Assembly: GCA_018606805.1 (NCBI GenBank)
Contig: JAGYWI010000006.1
Span: forward strand, 62,001-126,000
Direction: 5' to 3'
Origin: Candidatus Magnetomicrobium cryptolimnococcus
GTDB taxonomy: Bacteria > Nitrospirota > Thermodesulfovibrionia > Thermodesulfovibrionales > Magnetobacteriaceae
Length of the DNA stretch: 64,000 nucleotides
The position numbers were made by a program, and so were the translations under genes. Within the stretch, counting starts at the first letter, position 1; each line of letters opens with the position of its first letter. A model generated the notes under the pieces. It ran no database searches and was not told the origin of the DNA. It saw nothing but the letters and a program-made list of their open reading frames with translations. Below, in pieces: positions 9,496 to 18,324 of this stretch.

Positions 9496-10377
9496 ATGGG
9501 TAAGAAGAGTTATGGTGGTGGCAGTTCTGACATAGAACAGTTAACTGCCAAGATGGATGATTTACAGAAAAAATTGCAATTTGTAGAGGACCTGGTTACA
9601 GACTTAATGCCCGGTTTTGACAAGATGTCAAAGGAGTTGAACTCCACTATAAATGAGCTGCGCATTAGGTTTGAACGTGATGAAACGCTTGAATTAATTA
9701 AGAAAATTGGCGATAATATTCCGACTTTTTTAGAGCTTCAAAACCTTATGGGGGTTTTTAAAGGCCTTATAGAAGACCTTGCACCGGCTTTCAATAAACT
9801 GCCAAAGGAACTAACACCTGCTATTAATGAGTTACGGATGCGCTATGAAAAAGATGAAGTGTTTGAACTAATAAAAAAGACTGGTGATAATATCCCCACA
9901 TTTTTGCAAATGATTGACGTTATGGGGGCTTTTAAGGGTCTTGCCGATGATCTGCTGCCAACATTTCAGAAAATCACGAAAGAGCTTATGCCTTCTATTA
10001 ATATGCTGCGGTTGGCTTTTGAAAAAGATGAGCTTTTGGACGTAGCAAAGATGACAGGTGAGAATTTAGGTGCATTTAAAAAACTCCTTGGATTTTTAAC
10101 TGAATATGATAAAAGCGGAGACCTCGACTTTACGCTTCAAACGATGGCTGCAAAGGAAACTGAGTATATGATGAAGGGGCTTGAAAAGTGTGCTGTTAGG
10201 ACGATGAAAGACCTCATGGAAAAACCGATTAAACCGGGGTTTCTGTCTATATTTTCATCACTAAGGGACCCGGAGGTGCAAAAAGGGTTTGTCATAATGA
10301 CTACATTTGCCAGAAATATGCCTCAATGTATGCTTGAAACCGTTGAAGAAGATGGTGAGAAAATAAAGGGTACTTAA
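9496..10377 (+). CDS. DUF1641 protein, partner of sulfide:quinone oxidoreductase
   Basis: A 293-residue protein of the DUF1641 family. Three tandem repeats of about 55 residues are visible, each with a core like KELTPAINELRMRYEKDE followed by TGDNIPTFLQ and MGAFKGL; the whole chain looks helical. The ATG at 9496 is chosen over GTG 9484 because GAGGGGTGG (9479-9487) gives good ribosome-site spacing to it. It directly follows the sulfide:quinone oxidoreductase gene and is probably its operon partner. DUF1641 proteins commonly co-occur with quinone-linked sulfur or formate enzymes; the biochemical role is unknown, perhaps a scaffold or electron-transfer adaptor. Confidence 0.85.
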   Translation: MGKKSYGGGSSDIEQLTAKMDDLQKKLQFVEDLVTDLMPGFDKMSKELNSTINELRIRFERDETLELIKKIGDNIPTFLELQNLMGVFKGLIEDLAPAFNKLPKELTPAINELRMRYEKDEVFELIKKTGDNIPTFLQMIDVMGAFKGLADDLLPTFQKITKELMPSINMLRLAFEKDELLDVAKMTGENLGAFKKLLGFLTEYDKSGDLDFTLQTMAAKETEYMMKGLEKCAVRTMKDLMEKPIKPGFLSIFSSLRDPEVQKGFVIMTTFARNMPQCMLETVEEDGEKIKGT

Positions 10378-10408
10378 TCTTTATGTGTATTTAATAGTTT
10401 GCTTAGTG

Positions 10409-10447
10409 GTAGTTTAAGGGATATGTATATTGTTACCCTTAAACTAC
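10409..10447. repeat. 12-bp perfect inverted repeat
   Basis: GTAGTTTAAGGG (10409-10420) and CCCTTAAACTAC (10436-10447) flank a 15-base loop, 30 bases after the DUF1641 stop. It has no T-run, so it is not a classical intrinsic terminator, but it is well placed to stabilise the transcript end. Confidence 0.7.
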
Positions 10448-10510
10448 TCCTAAACTACTGCACAGAGTAGACGCTCAGACCAATGCTATTAAATATATAG
10501 TAAACGTAAA

Positions 10511-10632
10511 AGGATAGCTAAAGAGATAACAAACCAGAAGTTTTTGGGAGTGCGCCTACGCACCTTTTTCTCGAATTGGGAGTGCGCCTACGCACCTTTT
10601 TCTCGAAAAGGGTTTTCTCCTACGCATCTTTT
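10511..10632. repeat. GTGCGCCTACGCAC dispersed repeat, two units
   Basis: Two copies of GGGAGTGCGCCTACGCACC separated by TTTTTCTCGAATT, preceded by the family tail AGATAACAAACCAGAAGTTTTTGGGA and followed by AAAAGGGTTTTC. This is the same family as at 2267 and 37477. It lies just before pspA; a GTG inside it opens a frame into pspA, but that is not a credible start. Confidence 0.8.
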
Positions 10633-10663
10633 TCTTTTATTTTTATTTAGTTATGGAGGAATT

Positions 10664-11353
10664 ATGAAAGAAAATATTAGCAAAAGGGTTGGGCGCATCA
10701 TCAGTGCTGGTATCAATTCAGTAATAGACTCATTTGAAAATCTCTCACCAGAAACAATCATGGATGAAGCTATCAGAGAAGTGGACTCAGCAATAGATGA
10801 TGTGCGTGAGGAATTGGGGCGGGAGCTTTCAGCAAGACATATGGCTTTAAAGCGGTTTGAGGAAAACAAAAAAAATATAGCTAAGCTTAGTGAACAAATT
10901 AACACTGCTATAAAAGAGGGTAGAGACGATCTGGCTGAAGCCGCCATTGATAAACAAATGGATATAGAGGCTCAATTGCCAGTGCTTGAAAATGTTATTG
11001 CTGAGCAGCAAAGAAAAGTTAAAGAACTTGAAGATTACATAAGGGCGTTACAAGCGAAAAGACGGGAATTAGAGCAGGAGCTTTTAAATTATAAAAAGGC
11101 CAAGGCTACAAAATCCACACAACAAACATCTGGTGAGTCGGTAGATGTAAGCGTTTATGACAAGGCCTCCAGAACTGTTTCAAATGCCCAGTCTGCCTTT
11201 AATCGGGTAATGGAAAGAGACCTTGGTTTTGCCATGAATAAAGGGGCTGACTTGCAAAGGGATGCAAAGCTTGCCGAACTTGAAACCATAGCCAGACAAA
11301 ATAGAGTAAAAGAACGCCTTGAAGTGCTTAAAACACAGGTTAAAGATGGCTGA
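10664..11353 (+). CDS. pspA: PspA/IM30 phage-shock membrane protein
   Basis: This 229-residue protein is a PspA/IM30 (ESCRT-III-like) family member: long charged alpha-helices with the conserved start RVGRIISAGINSVIDSFE, then LSPETIMDEAIREVDSAIDD, and heptad-rich coiled coil over residues 25-150. PspA binds stressed inner membrane and helps keep proton motive force. The start ATG at 10664 has GGAGG five bases upstream; an in-frame GTG at 10544 lies in repeat DNA and is rejected. Its stop overlaps the start of the YqiJ-like gene by eight bases, and flotillin follows, so the three form one membrane-integrity operon. Confidence 0.92.
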   Translation: MKENISKRVGRIISAGINSVIDSFENLSPETIMDEAIREVDSAIDDVREELGRELSARHMALKRFEENKKNIAKLSEQINTAIKEGRDDLAEAAIDKQMDIEAQLPVLENVIAEQQRKVKELEDYIRALQAKRRELEQELLNYKKAKATKSTQQTSGESVDVSVYDKASRTVSNAQSAFNRVMERDLGFAMNKGADLQRDAKLAELETIARQNRVKERLEVLKTQVKDG

Positions 11354-12008
11354 ACTGCTTTTATTACTAACACTTGATGAAAACCTGCCATTTACGGTAT
11401 CACTTTTAATTATGTTTTTAATAGCTGTCTTGGAATTTTTAAGTTTACTCTTTGGTATAGCTACCCATCACCTAATAGATAATCTGTTGCCAGAGTCTTT
11501 TCAAGTAGATGCAGACGTAGATATTGATAGCTCCGTGTTTGTTAAGGCTCTTGGCTGGTTTCATATAGGCAAGGTGCCTGTTTTAGTACTATTGCTTATA
11601 TTTTTAACCTCATTTGGTATAAGTGGACTTATTATTCAAAATATAGCGATAAGGGTTGTTAGTATACTACCGTCATTTGTGGCATCGGTGCCTGCATTTT
11701 TGTTGGCTTTGGTATTAGTGCGCGTAAGTGGGAAGTTTTTGGCAAGGATTATCCCTAAGGATGAGACAAGTGCGGTATCTGAGGATAGTTTTATAGGGAA
11801 GGTGGCTACGATAACAGTTGGGACGGCAAGGGTAGGGCAGCCGGCAGAGGCTAAGTTAAAGGACCAGTTTGGGCAGGTACACTACGTGCGGGTTGAGCCG
11901 GAGGTAGAGACGGATATTTTGCCTGCTGGTACGCAAGTACTACTTGTTAAAAAAAATGGCAATGTGTTTTTTGCTATTAAAAACACGAATGAACTTTTGG
12001 CCAATTAA
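11346..12008 (+). CDS. yqiJ: YqiJ-like inner-membrane OB-fold protein
   Basis: From the ATG at 11346 this gives 220 residues. It overlaps the pspA stop, which suggests translational coupling. The N-terminal half has hydrophobic segments at about residues 14-40, 78-98 and 108-130; the C-terminal half reads as an OB-fold/NfeD-like domain with DSFIGKVATITVGTARVGQP and YVRVEPEVETDILPAGTQV. In enterobacteria YqiJ is encoded just before the flotillin YqiK, exactly as here. NfeD-type OB domains bind flotillin partners at membrane microdomains. The assignment rests on architecture plus neighbour, which agree. Confidence 0.85.
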   Translation: MAELLLLLTLDENLPFTVSLLIMFLIAVLEFLSLLFGIATHHLIDNLLPESFQVDADVDIDSSVFVKALGWFHIGKVPVLVLLLIFLTSFGISGLIIQNIAIRVVSILPSFVASVPAFLLALVLVRVSGKFLARIIPKDETSAVSEDSFIGKVATITVGTARVGQPAEAKLKDQFGQVHYVRVEPEVETDILPAGTQVLLVKKNGNVFFAIKNTNELLAN

Positions 12009-12032
12009 CTCTTTACTTAGGAGTGTACGATA

Positions 12033-13781
12033 ATGAGTCAGATATTATTCTATAGTATTATAATACTTGGTTGCTTTGTTGCAATAGGGTTTGTTCTAGC
12101 AAGGTTATATAAACGTACTACGAAGGAAATAGCATTTGTGCGAACTGGGCTTTGGGGTGAGAAGGTTATTAAAGACGGAGGGGCTTTGGTTTTGCCTGTG
12201 CTTCAGCAAATAACGAAAGTCAATATGAATACAATACGGCTTGAGGTGAAAAGACAAAGTGAGCAGGCGCTTATAACTAAGGATAGGATGAGGGTGGATG
12301 TGGAGGTGGAATTTTATGTGCGTGTAAAACCGACAGAGGAGGCTATAGCGATGGCAGCTCAAACGTTAGGTCTAAAAACACTAAACCCTGCTGAACTCAA
12401 AGAGCTTGTTGAGGGCAAGTTTGTGGATGCGCTGCGCGCCGTTGCTGCTGAAATGACTATGGAGGAGCTGCATGAAAAACGCTCCGATTTTGTCCAAAAA
12501 GTACAAAATGCAGCAAATGAGGACCTTTCTAAAAATGGTTTGGAGCTTGAATCTGCCTCACTAACAGGGCTTGACCAAACCGGCAAAGAATTTTTTAACC
12601 CGCAAAATGCCTTTGATGCCCAAGGTCTTGCTCGCTTAACAGCAGAGATAGAAAACCGCAGGCGGGAGCGAAATGCCATAGAACAGGATACGGAAGTAGA
12701 CATTCAACGTAAAAACCTTGAAGCTGAACGGTATAAATTAGAGATAAAGCGTGATGATGAATACGCCCGTCTTGAGCAAGAGCGAGAAATTCAGATACGT
12801 AGAACAGCCCAAGAAACTGAAATAGCCCGTAACAAATATGAAAAGGAGCGCGAGGCTAAAGAGTCAGATATATTTGCTAAGCAGGAAGTTGAAAAGAAAA
12901 AGATTATATCTGAAAGAGGTATCGAGGAAGAGCGCATAGAAAAGGAAAGGCTTTTGAAAGAAAAAGAAATAGCCCGTGAAAAATCTATAAAAATAGCCTC
13001 AATAGACCAACAAAGGTCTGTTGAACTCAGTGAACAAAACAGGCTTAAAGAAGTCCAACTTGCTGAACAAGACAGGGCTATTATTATAGCACAAAAATCA
13101 AGAGAGCAATCAACGGCTGAAACAGAGGCTAATGTTGCAAAGGCAAATGCTGAGAAATCCAGAGAGGCTATTACTACTGCTATTGAAACGGAGAAGGCTA
13201 ACCGATTTAAACAGATAGAACTTATTGAGGCTGCTAAAATGGCTGAAAAAGCGGCTATCAGTGTAACCTTATCTGCAAAGGCTGAAAAAGAGGCCTCTAT
13301 AGATAGAGCTGAAAAAATAAAAATCGAGGCAATCGCCGAAGCCGAAGCTATTAAGATCAGAGCGGCCGCTAAGGCTACTGATTATGAGGTTGAAGCTAAA
13401 GGTAAAGAGGCTATTCACATGGCTGAAAATAAACTTTCCCCGGAAATTATAGCTATGCAATTAAAGCTTACACTTATAAAAAATCTTCAAGGTATAATTA
13501 ACGCAAGCGTTAAACCTATGGAAAAAATAGATAGCATTAAGATTATACATGTTGATGGACTTGGATTTTCAGGTGGTATAACTCCATCAGATGGAGGAAA
13601 ACCATCAGAAAACCTTGCCGAACAAGTGGTAAATAGTGCTCTTAGATATAGAGGACAAGCACCACTTGTAGATGCACTTTTAAAAGAGATTGGGGTTATT
13701 GGTGGTGATATAAATGCTATAACTAATATATTGAGCGATAAAGGAAAAGAAAAAAAGATAGAGGAAAAAGAAAGGAAATAG
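12033..13781 (+). CDS. yqiK: flotillin-like protein (YqiK family)
   Basis: A 582-residue flotillin/band-7 protein. One N-terminal transmembrane segment (about residues 4-25) is followed by an SPFH domain (about 30-200), a very long charged coiled coil with alternating Glu/Lys/Arg and Ala-Glu repeats (about 215-480), and a C-terminal oligomerisation region containing LTLIKNLQGIINASVKPMEK. Flotillins scaffold membrane microdomains. A TAGGAG ribosome site lies 10 bases before the ATG. Position after pspA and yqiJ supports a shared job in membrane-stress protection. Confidence 0.9.
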   Translation: MSQILFYSIIILGCFVAIGFVLARLYKRTTKEIAFVRTGLWGEKVIKDGGALVLPVLQQITKVNMNTIRLEVKRQSEQALITKDRMRVDVEVEFYVRVKPTEEAIAMAAQTLGLKTLNPAELKELVEGKFVDALRAVAAEMTMEELHEKRSDFVQKVQNAANEDLSKNGLELESASLTGLDQTGKEFFNPQNAFDAQGLARLTAEIENRRRERNAIEQDTEVDIQRKNLEAERYKLEIKRDDEYARLEQEREIQIRRTAQETEIARNKYEKEREAKESDIFAKQEVEKKKIISERGIEEERIEKERLLKEKEIAREKSIKIASIDQQRSVELSEQNRLKEVQLAEQDRAIIIAQKSREQSTAETEANVAKANAEKSREAITTAIETEKANRFKQIELIEAAKMAEKAAISVTLSAKAEKEASIDRAEKIKIEAIAEAEAIKIRAAAKATDYEVEAKGKEAIHMAENKLSPEIIAMQLKLTLIKNLQGIINASVKPMEKIDSIKIIHVDGLGFSGGITPSDGGKPSENLAEQVVNSALRYRGQAPLVDALLKEIGVIGGDINAITNILSDKGKEKKIEEKERK

Positions 13782-13814
13782 GAGAGAAGAAAAGGGATTT
13801 TAAAGAAAAGGAAT

Positions 13815-13910
13815 TTTACGGGGGAAAACCCTTTACGGGAGTGCGCCTACACACTTCCTAAAACTTTTAGCTTGTAATCTATGTAGTTATGCCAGTTATC
13901 CTTTACTACA
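13815..13910. repeat. dispersed intergenic repeat, single GTGCGCCTAC unit with conserved tail
   Basis: GGGAGTGCGCCTACACACTT is followed by the tail CCTAAAACTTTTAGCTTGTA and an AGTTATCC block, matching the copies at 34.86 and (reversed) 41.9 kb. Just upstream, ACGGGGGAAAACCC belongs to a second shared module (compare 15940, 37600, 52905 and 61255). Confidence 0.75.
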
Positions 13911-13958
13911 TTAACTTAGTGGCACAATTAAATATGATTGATAGATATATAGGAAATT

Positions 13959-15398
13959 ATGGTTGAAGATAACTTAGAAAAAGATAGAAAACATCTTTTA
14001 AGTTTTGAATTGAAAAATTTTGGACCTGTAAGTGAAGGAAAAATAGAGGTTAAACCGCTTACAATATTAATAGGTCCTAATAATTCTGGTAAATCGTATA
14101 CGGCTATGCTGATTCGTGCAATTTTTGAAACTTTATCTCAATTGTCTTTTCCGTTCTTTCCTGATGAAGATATTATTTATAGAGATAGTTGTATTTCATT
14201 ACGAGATAAAATTGAACAATTGAGTGATAATGAAACCTTAAATGTACCAGAAACTGTTATAAAAGAATTAATAGAAGGTATTTTAAGAGAAATATATGAA
14301 GAAAGATTAAAAAATGAAATTATTCGCTTATATTCATGTGAAATAAATAATTTAAAGAAGATAAATGGCAGACAATTGGAACTAATAATTGATTTTAATT
14401 TTACTAGTATTTCATTAGTAATAGATAAAGGAAATGTAAAAATTGTCAATTATAACGTTCCTATCTTTCTTATTGAAATAAAAAATGATGCTACAATTCC
14501 ACGCAATATTTATAATTTTATAGAAAAAATTATATGTATAAATAGAAAATTTATAGAAAGTCCAGGTGATATTGAAGTGGTTTTACGTGCAATTAATGGG
14601 ATGGTTAAAATGACTATTATGAGCAAACTGCCTCAATGTCATTATTTACCTGCTTCAAGGTCTGGTATTTTAAATGGATATAAAGTATTGGTAGCAGATG
14701 TTTTGAAAAAAATGCCTTATATTGGAATCAAAGAAATTAATATGCCTAGTTTTTCAGGTGTTGTAGCAGATTTTTTATCTGCAATTGTTAATTTGCCGGA
14801 AAAACAAGGTGATTTTTATGAATTAGCTCGGTTTTTTGAACGTAGGATGTTAAATGGTGAAATTAATATTGATACATCTAAAAGAGGACGTGGTGAAATT
14901 AAATACAAATTTGGCAATAAAGAAATACCTTTACATAGGAGTTCATCAACAGTGTCTGAGTTAGCACCTTTTTTTCTTTACTTAAAATATATTATAAAAC
15001 CTGGTGATGTCTTTATAATAGAAGAACCTGAGGCACATTTACATCCTGAAAATCAGAGAATTTTAGCTCACCTTTTAGTTAAATTGATAAGAAAAGGTGT
15101 CTATGTAATATTAACAACACATAGTGATTATTTATTGAGTCAATTTAATAATTTTATTGTTATGAATAAAATTGAACCTGAGAAACGTAAAAGCAAATAC
15201 AAATATGATGAAGAAGATTATTTGAAACGTGATGATGTTTGTGCCTATGTATTTAATTATGATAAAAAAAGTAATGGCTATAAAATATCTGATATAGAAA
15301 TAAATGAAGAGGATGGAATCTCGCAAGATGAATTTATTAGGGTACTTGAAACGCTGCATAAAGAATCTGTGAAACTTAATAGGGATATTAATAACTAA
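13959..15398 (+). CDS. AAA family ATPase (OLD/RecF-like), defence candidate
   Basis: This 479-residue protein is an ABC/RecF-type ATPase of the AAA_15/AAA_21 group. The start of the ATPase fold, FELKNFGPVSEGKIEVKP, leads to Walker A GPNNSGKS (residues 39-46). Walker B is VFIIEEPEAHLHP, followed by the switch histidine in LTTHSDYLL. Only about 75 residues follow, with no TOPRIM domain, so it is not a complete OLD nuclease. It is noticeably more AT-rich than its neighbours, as is the small gene that starts next to its stop. Single-gene or paired ATPases of this class act as sensors in anti-phage systems; here that is inference from pairing and composition. Confidence 0.8.
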   Translation: MVEDNLEKDRKHLLSFELKNFGPVSEGKIEVKPLTILIGPNNSGKSYTAMLIRAIFETLSQLSFPFFPDEDIIYRDSCISLRDKIEQLSDNETLNVPETVIKELIEGILREIYEERLKNEIIRLYSCEINNLKKINGRQLELIIDFNFTSISLVIDKGNVKIVNYNVPIFLIEIKNDATIPRNIYNFIEKIICINRKFIESPGDIEVVLRAINGMVKMTIMSKLPQCHYLPASRSGILNGYKVLVADVLKKMPYIGIKEINMPSFSGVVADFLSAIVNLPEKQGDFYELARFFERRMLNGEINIDTSKRGRGEIKYKFGNKEIPLHRSSSTVSELAPFFLYLKYIIKPGDVFIIEEPEAHLHPENQRILAHLLVKLIRKGVYVILTTHSDYLLSQFNNFIVMNKIEPEKRKSKYKYDEEDYLKRDDVCAYVFNYDKKSNGYKISDIEINEEDGISQDEFIRVLETLHKESVKLNRDINN

Positions 15399-15418
15399 GC
15401 TTAGTGTGCCAATTGTTT

Positions 15419-15913
15419 ATGGATATTATTGAAAATATTGAAAATGATGCAGAATATAAAGAAGCAATTGAAAAACGCTGTAAGGATAAGGGGAGTAAAT
15501 GTTTACTTACATTACATAAAAGTGGTATTGAGTATAAGTATATAGTATTAAAGGGGGAAAAATTAGTTAAAGGTATAAAAGGTATAAAGGCATGTGATTG
15601 TATAATTTTTATAAGAGATAAGTTTTTAATTATTGGGATAGTGGAGTTAAAAAGTAAAACTGTAAAAGTGGCTGACATTAAGAAAAAGCTTGAAGATAGT
15701 TCAGGAAAAGTTATGGAAATACTGAATAAATATAATATTAGTCATAATGAATGTTCCGTATATCATATTATATTAGCTGAAAAATGGAATGCCGTAGCCT
15801 ATAAAATAGTTTCTACCTGTAAAATTAATATGGGTGGTAAGATGTTTAGTGTTATTCATGATAAATGTGGTAAAAATTTTTTTGAGATTATTTCAAGGTG
15901 TACTACAGAATAA
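15419..15913 (+). CDS. small protein with possible PD-(D/E)xK nuclease motif
   Basis: From the ATG at 15419 this gives 164 residues; a GTG at 15404 would add five. I do not recognise a named family. The block ACDCIIFIRDKFLIIGIVELKSK has an Asp followed about 14 residues later by ExK, the layout of PD-(D/E)xK nucleases, set in alternating hydrophobic strands. It starts about 20 bases after the ATPase gene and shares its strong AT bias, so the two likely form one transferred operon in which the ATPase is sensor and this protein is effector. The nuclease idea is tentative because the motif is short. Confidence 0.55.
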   Translation: MDIIENIENDAEYKEAIEKRCKDKGSKCLLTLHKSGIEYKYIVLKGEKLVKGIKGIKACDCIIFIRDKFLIIGIVELKSKTVKVADIKKKLEDSSGKVMEILNKYNISHNECSVYHIILAEKWNAVAYKIVSTCKINMGGKMFSVIHDKCGKNFFEIISRCTTE

Positions 15914-15991
15914 GTGGATTGCAGGCTAAAAGTTTTATGAAAAGGGTTTTCCCCCGCTTTTTGCTTTCCCTTATCTTCTATTAGCTTTTTT

Positions 15992-17461
15992 TTAATATGG
16001 CAAAAGACCTTGTGTTTTCTTAAGTTCTATAGCAGAGATAGACAAATCGGCAACAGCTTTTTTTTCTTCATACAAAGCTGTAGCGTATTCTTTTTGAGAT
16101 TGCAGGACCTCGTTAAGGGTACTTAGTCCTTCGTTGAGTTTTCCTTCCTTAGCGTCGAGATTTTGCTTTGCGGCAATGAGGGTTTTTTGAGCGGCGGAGA
16201 CACGTTTATTGGCATATTCAACCTCTCTTAATGCTGCTCTTACTTCCTGAGTAATGTTACGTTCGAGTTCTTTAAGAGAAGCCACTGTTTCGTTTAGATT
16301 ATATTTTGCCGCCAGATAGTTCCCCTTATTTTTACGATTGCCTATAGGGACATTCATGGAAAGCCCTAGTAGCCAGTAATGTTTGTCGTCAGGTGAAATT
16401 TTTTCAAATGCGGCTGGATAATCATCCCCCATGCCGTTTACCTCAAAACTAGCAAAGGCATCTACATCAAGAAGTTTTTGGTTTTTATAATAATTAAGGA
16501 GTAGTTCTTTGTTTTTCTTTTCTATTTCGGTTTTTCTGTAATCTTGCCTGATTTTAAGGGCTTTTTTAATGAGTGTTGCCTCGTCTTTTGTTTCAACTGT
16601 GAGTGTTGGTTCAGAGACAGTATTAATTTTGTAATGCCAAGTGTTAATGCCAAGCAATTGTTTAACTTCATCCTCGGCATTTAAAACATCTTTTTTGGCA
16701 TCAATGAGGGTTTCTTGTCTTGAGGCTACCTCAGAATCCGCCGCATAAATATCAACAGCCGGTAAAAGGCCAGCTTCTATTTTTGCACTAACTTGTTTTT
16801 GTGAGTGTAGGGCAAGTTCTAAGGCAACGTTTTCTGAGTTAAGGCGGTATTGCGCTATTTTCAAGTTCCAGTAGGCTTTAGCTGTTTTAGCGGCTATTTC
16901 TATGACCTTAGTGTCGAAGTCGAGGTTGGAAATCTGGTACTTATTTTTGGCCACATTTATTTGTGTAGTTTGTACGTCTATACCAAAATTCTTAATAAGT
17001 GGCTGGGTAAGAGTAAGGGCAAAGTTGGTTGAGTAGTATGGATTTATCAATAAAGAATATGAGCTACTTTCATACCGTTTATTATTAAAGGATAGCTCAT
17101 ATTCAGTGCCAGTAAAAAATTTCCCACCAATAGCCGTGTCAAGTTCTGTTAGGCGTTCATCTTGGCCGCCGTCAGAAGAGATATATTGTAGTTTGTCAAC
17201 AGATTGCTTTAAATCTATATTTAAAGATGGGTCAAATTCGCTTTCTTCAACGATGATTTGTGCATTTGCACTTTCCGATTTATACTTATTTACCTTTATG
17301 GAAAAATTATTCTCTATAGCCATATTGACAGCCTCTTCAATGGTCAAAGGCATGGTGTTATTATTAGCAGCATCTTCCTCATAAGCCCACACTGGCTTTA
17401 GATAAGGAGTGGTGCATAGTTCAGCTAAAACTATAATTATTAAAAATACAAAAAGTCTCAT
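15992..17461 (-). CDS. TolC-family outer-membrane efflux protein
   Basis: This 489-residue protein has a signal peptide (hydrophobic residues 4-15, cleavage probably after VWA at about 26) and the two repeated halves of an outer-membrane factor: long helical stretches at about residues 180-260 and 380-480 alternating with strand-rich segments such as NFALTLTQPLIKNFG. Such trimers form the exit duct of tripartite pumps or type I secretion. No adaptor or inner pump component lies next to it; instead it overlaps the end of an EamA transporter gene by four bases. The pump partner is presumably elsewhere. Confidence 0.87.
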   Translation of the reverse strand: MRLFVFLIIIVLAELCTTPYLKPVWAYEEDAANNNTMPLTIEEAVNMAIENNFSIKVNKYKSESANAQIIVEESEFDPSLNIDLKQSVDKLQYISSDGGQDERLTELDTAIGGKFFTGTEYELSFNNKRYESSSYSLLINPYYSTNFALTLTQPLIKNFGIDVQTTQINVAKNKYQISNLDFDTKVIEIAAKTAKAYWNLKIAQYRLNSENVALELALHSQKQVSAKIEAGLLPAVDIYAADSEVASRQETLIDAKKDVLNAEDEVKQLLGINTWHYKINTVSEPTLTVETKDEATLIKKALKIRQDYRKTEIEKKNKELLLNYYKNQKLLDVDAFASFEVNGMGDDYPAAFEKISPDDKHYWLLGLSMNVPIGNRKNKGNYLAAKYNLNETVASLKELERNITQEVRAALREVEYANKRVSAAQKTLIAAKQNLDAKEGKLNEGLSTLNEVLQSQKEYATALYEEKKAVADLSISAIELKKTQGLLPY

Positions 17462-18324
17462 GCCCTTTGCCTGTTTGAAATTACAAGATAGCCAGACAAT
17501 ACAATAAGTCCACCACCGATTAATGATATGGGTTTTGGATATTCGCTCAAAACAAGCATACTGGTTATTATAGCTGCAAGAGGCTCAATGTAACCAAGAA
17601 CGGCAGCCTTATTGGCTTCAACCATAGAAAGCCCCTTGTAATAAATATAAGTGGCTATTGTTGCATAAAAAATACCCATGAGGACAAACACCCACATTAA
17701 TTTTACAGGAAACACATGTACAAAAGGCAACAAAAAAATTGCCATTATCAGATTTTGAAAAAACACCAGTACGTATCTGTTAAAACTAAGAGTCAAAGTC
17801 TTCACTAGTACAATTAAAGTTCCATAGGCAAACCCGGAGACAATACCAGCCAATAACCCCATGCCCTCAGTGCTTATGCCATTGTTACCACCTAGGTTCA
17901 TTAAAAGCCCAAACACACTAATATCATCAAGAAGCACCCATAAACCAATAGTGGCAATTGCAATGGCAAGCACACTTTTCAATGTTATGCGTTCCTTTAA
18001 AAGAATTGGTGCAAGTATTGCAACAACAATAGGTGCTATATAGTGTGTAAAGACAGCATTAGCTATAGAAGTTTTAGCATAGGCATAAAAAAACGTAATT
18101 GAGTTTAATGTTATAAAAAAACAAAGTAGTAGTATTTGTGGAAACTGCTTAATAGGTGGCACAGCCTTTCTATTACTTTTACTTATAAATATAGTCGTTT
18201 GCATTAATAGGGCAAAGGCTATGGTATAAAACAATATAACATGGGGTTCCTCACCGGTTAACTTAATAATAACCCCTTGTGTGCTCCATATGAGCATAGC
18301 TAATATAATAAAAAAATAGCCCAT
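17458..18324 (-). CDS. EamA/DMT-family transporter
   Basis: The 288-residue protein is almost wholly hydrophobic, with about ten membrane segments in two EamA halves. The family hallmark SITFFYAYAKTSIANAVF is in the first half, and YYKGLSMVEANKAAVLGYIE is the equivalent in the second. Members export amino acids or metabolites; the substrate is unknown. Its ATG shares one base with the stop of the nicotinate phosphoribosyltransferase gene and its own stop overlaps the TolC start, so the genes are tightly coupled. Confidence 0.9.
   Translation of the reverse strand: MGYFFIILAMLIWSTQGVIIKLTGEEPHVILFYTIAFALLMQTTIFISKSNRKAVPPIKQFPQILLLCFFITLNSITFFYAYAKTSIANAVFTHYIAPIVVAILAPILLKERITLKSVLAIAIATIGLWVLLDDISVFGLLMNLGGNNGISTEGMGLLAGIVSGFAYGTLIVLVKTLTLSFNRYVLVFFQNLIMAIFLLPFVHVFPVKLMWVFVLMGIFYATIATYIYYKGLSMVEANKAAVLGYIEPLAAIITSMLVLSEYPKPISLIGGGLIVLSGYLVISNRQRA

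Noticed and set aside
10544-10663. N-terminal extension of PspA
   Set aside because: The added residues come from dispersed repeat DNA; the ATG at 10664 has a strong ribosome site and the family start.
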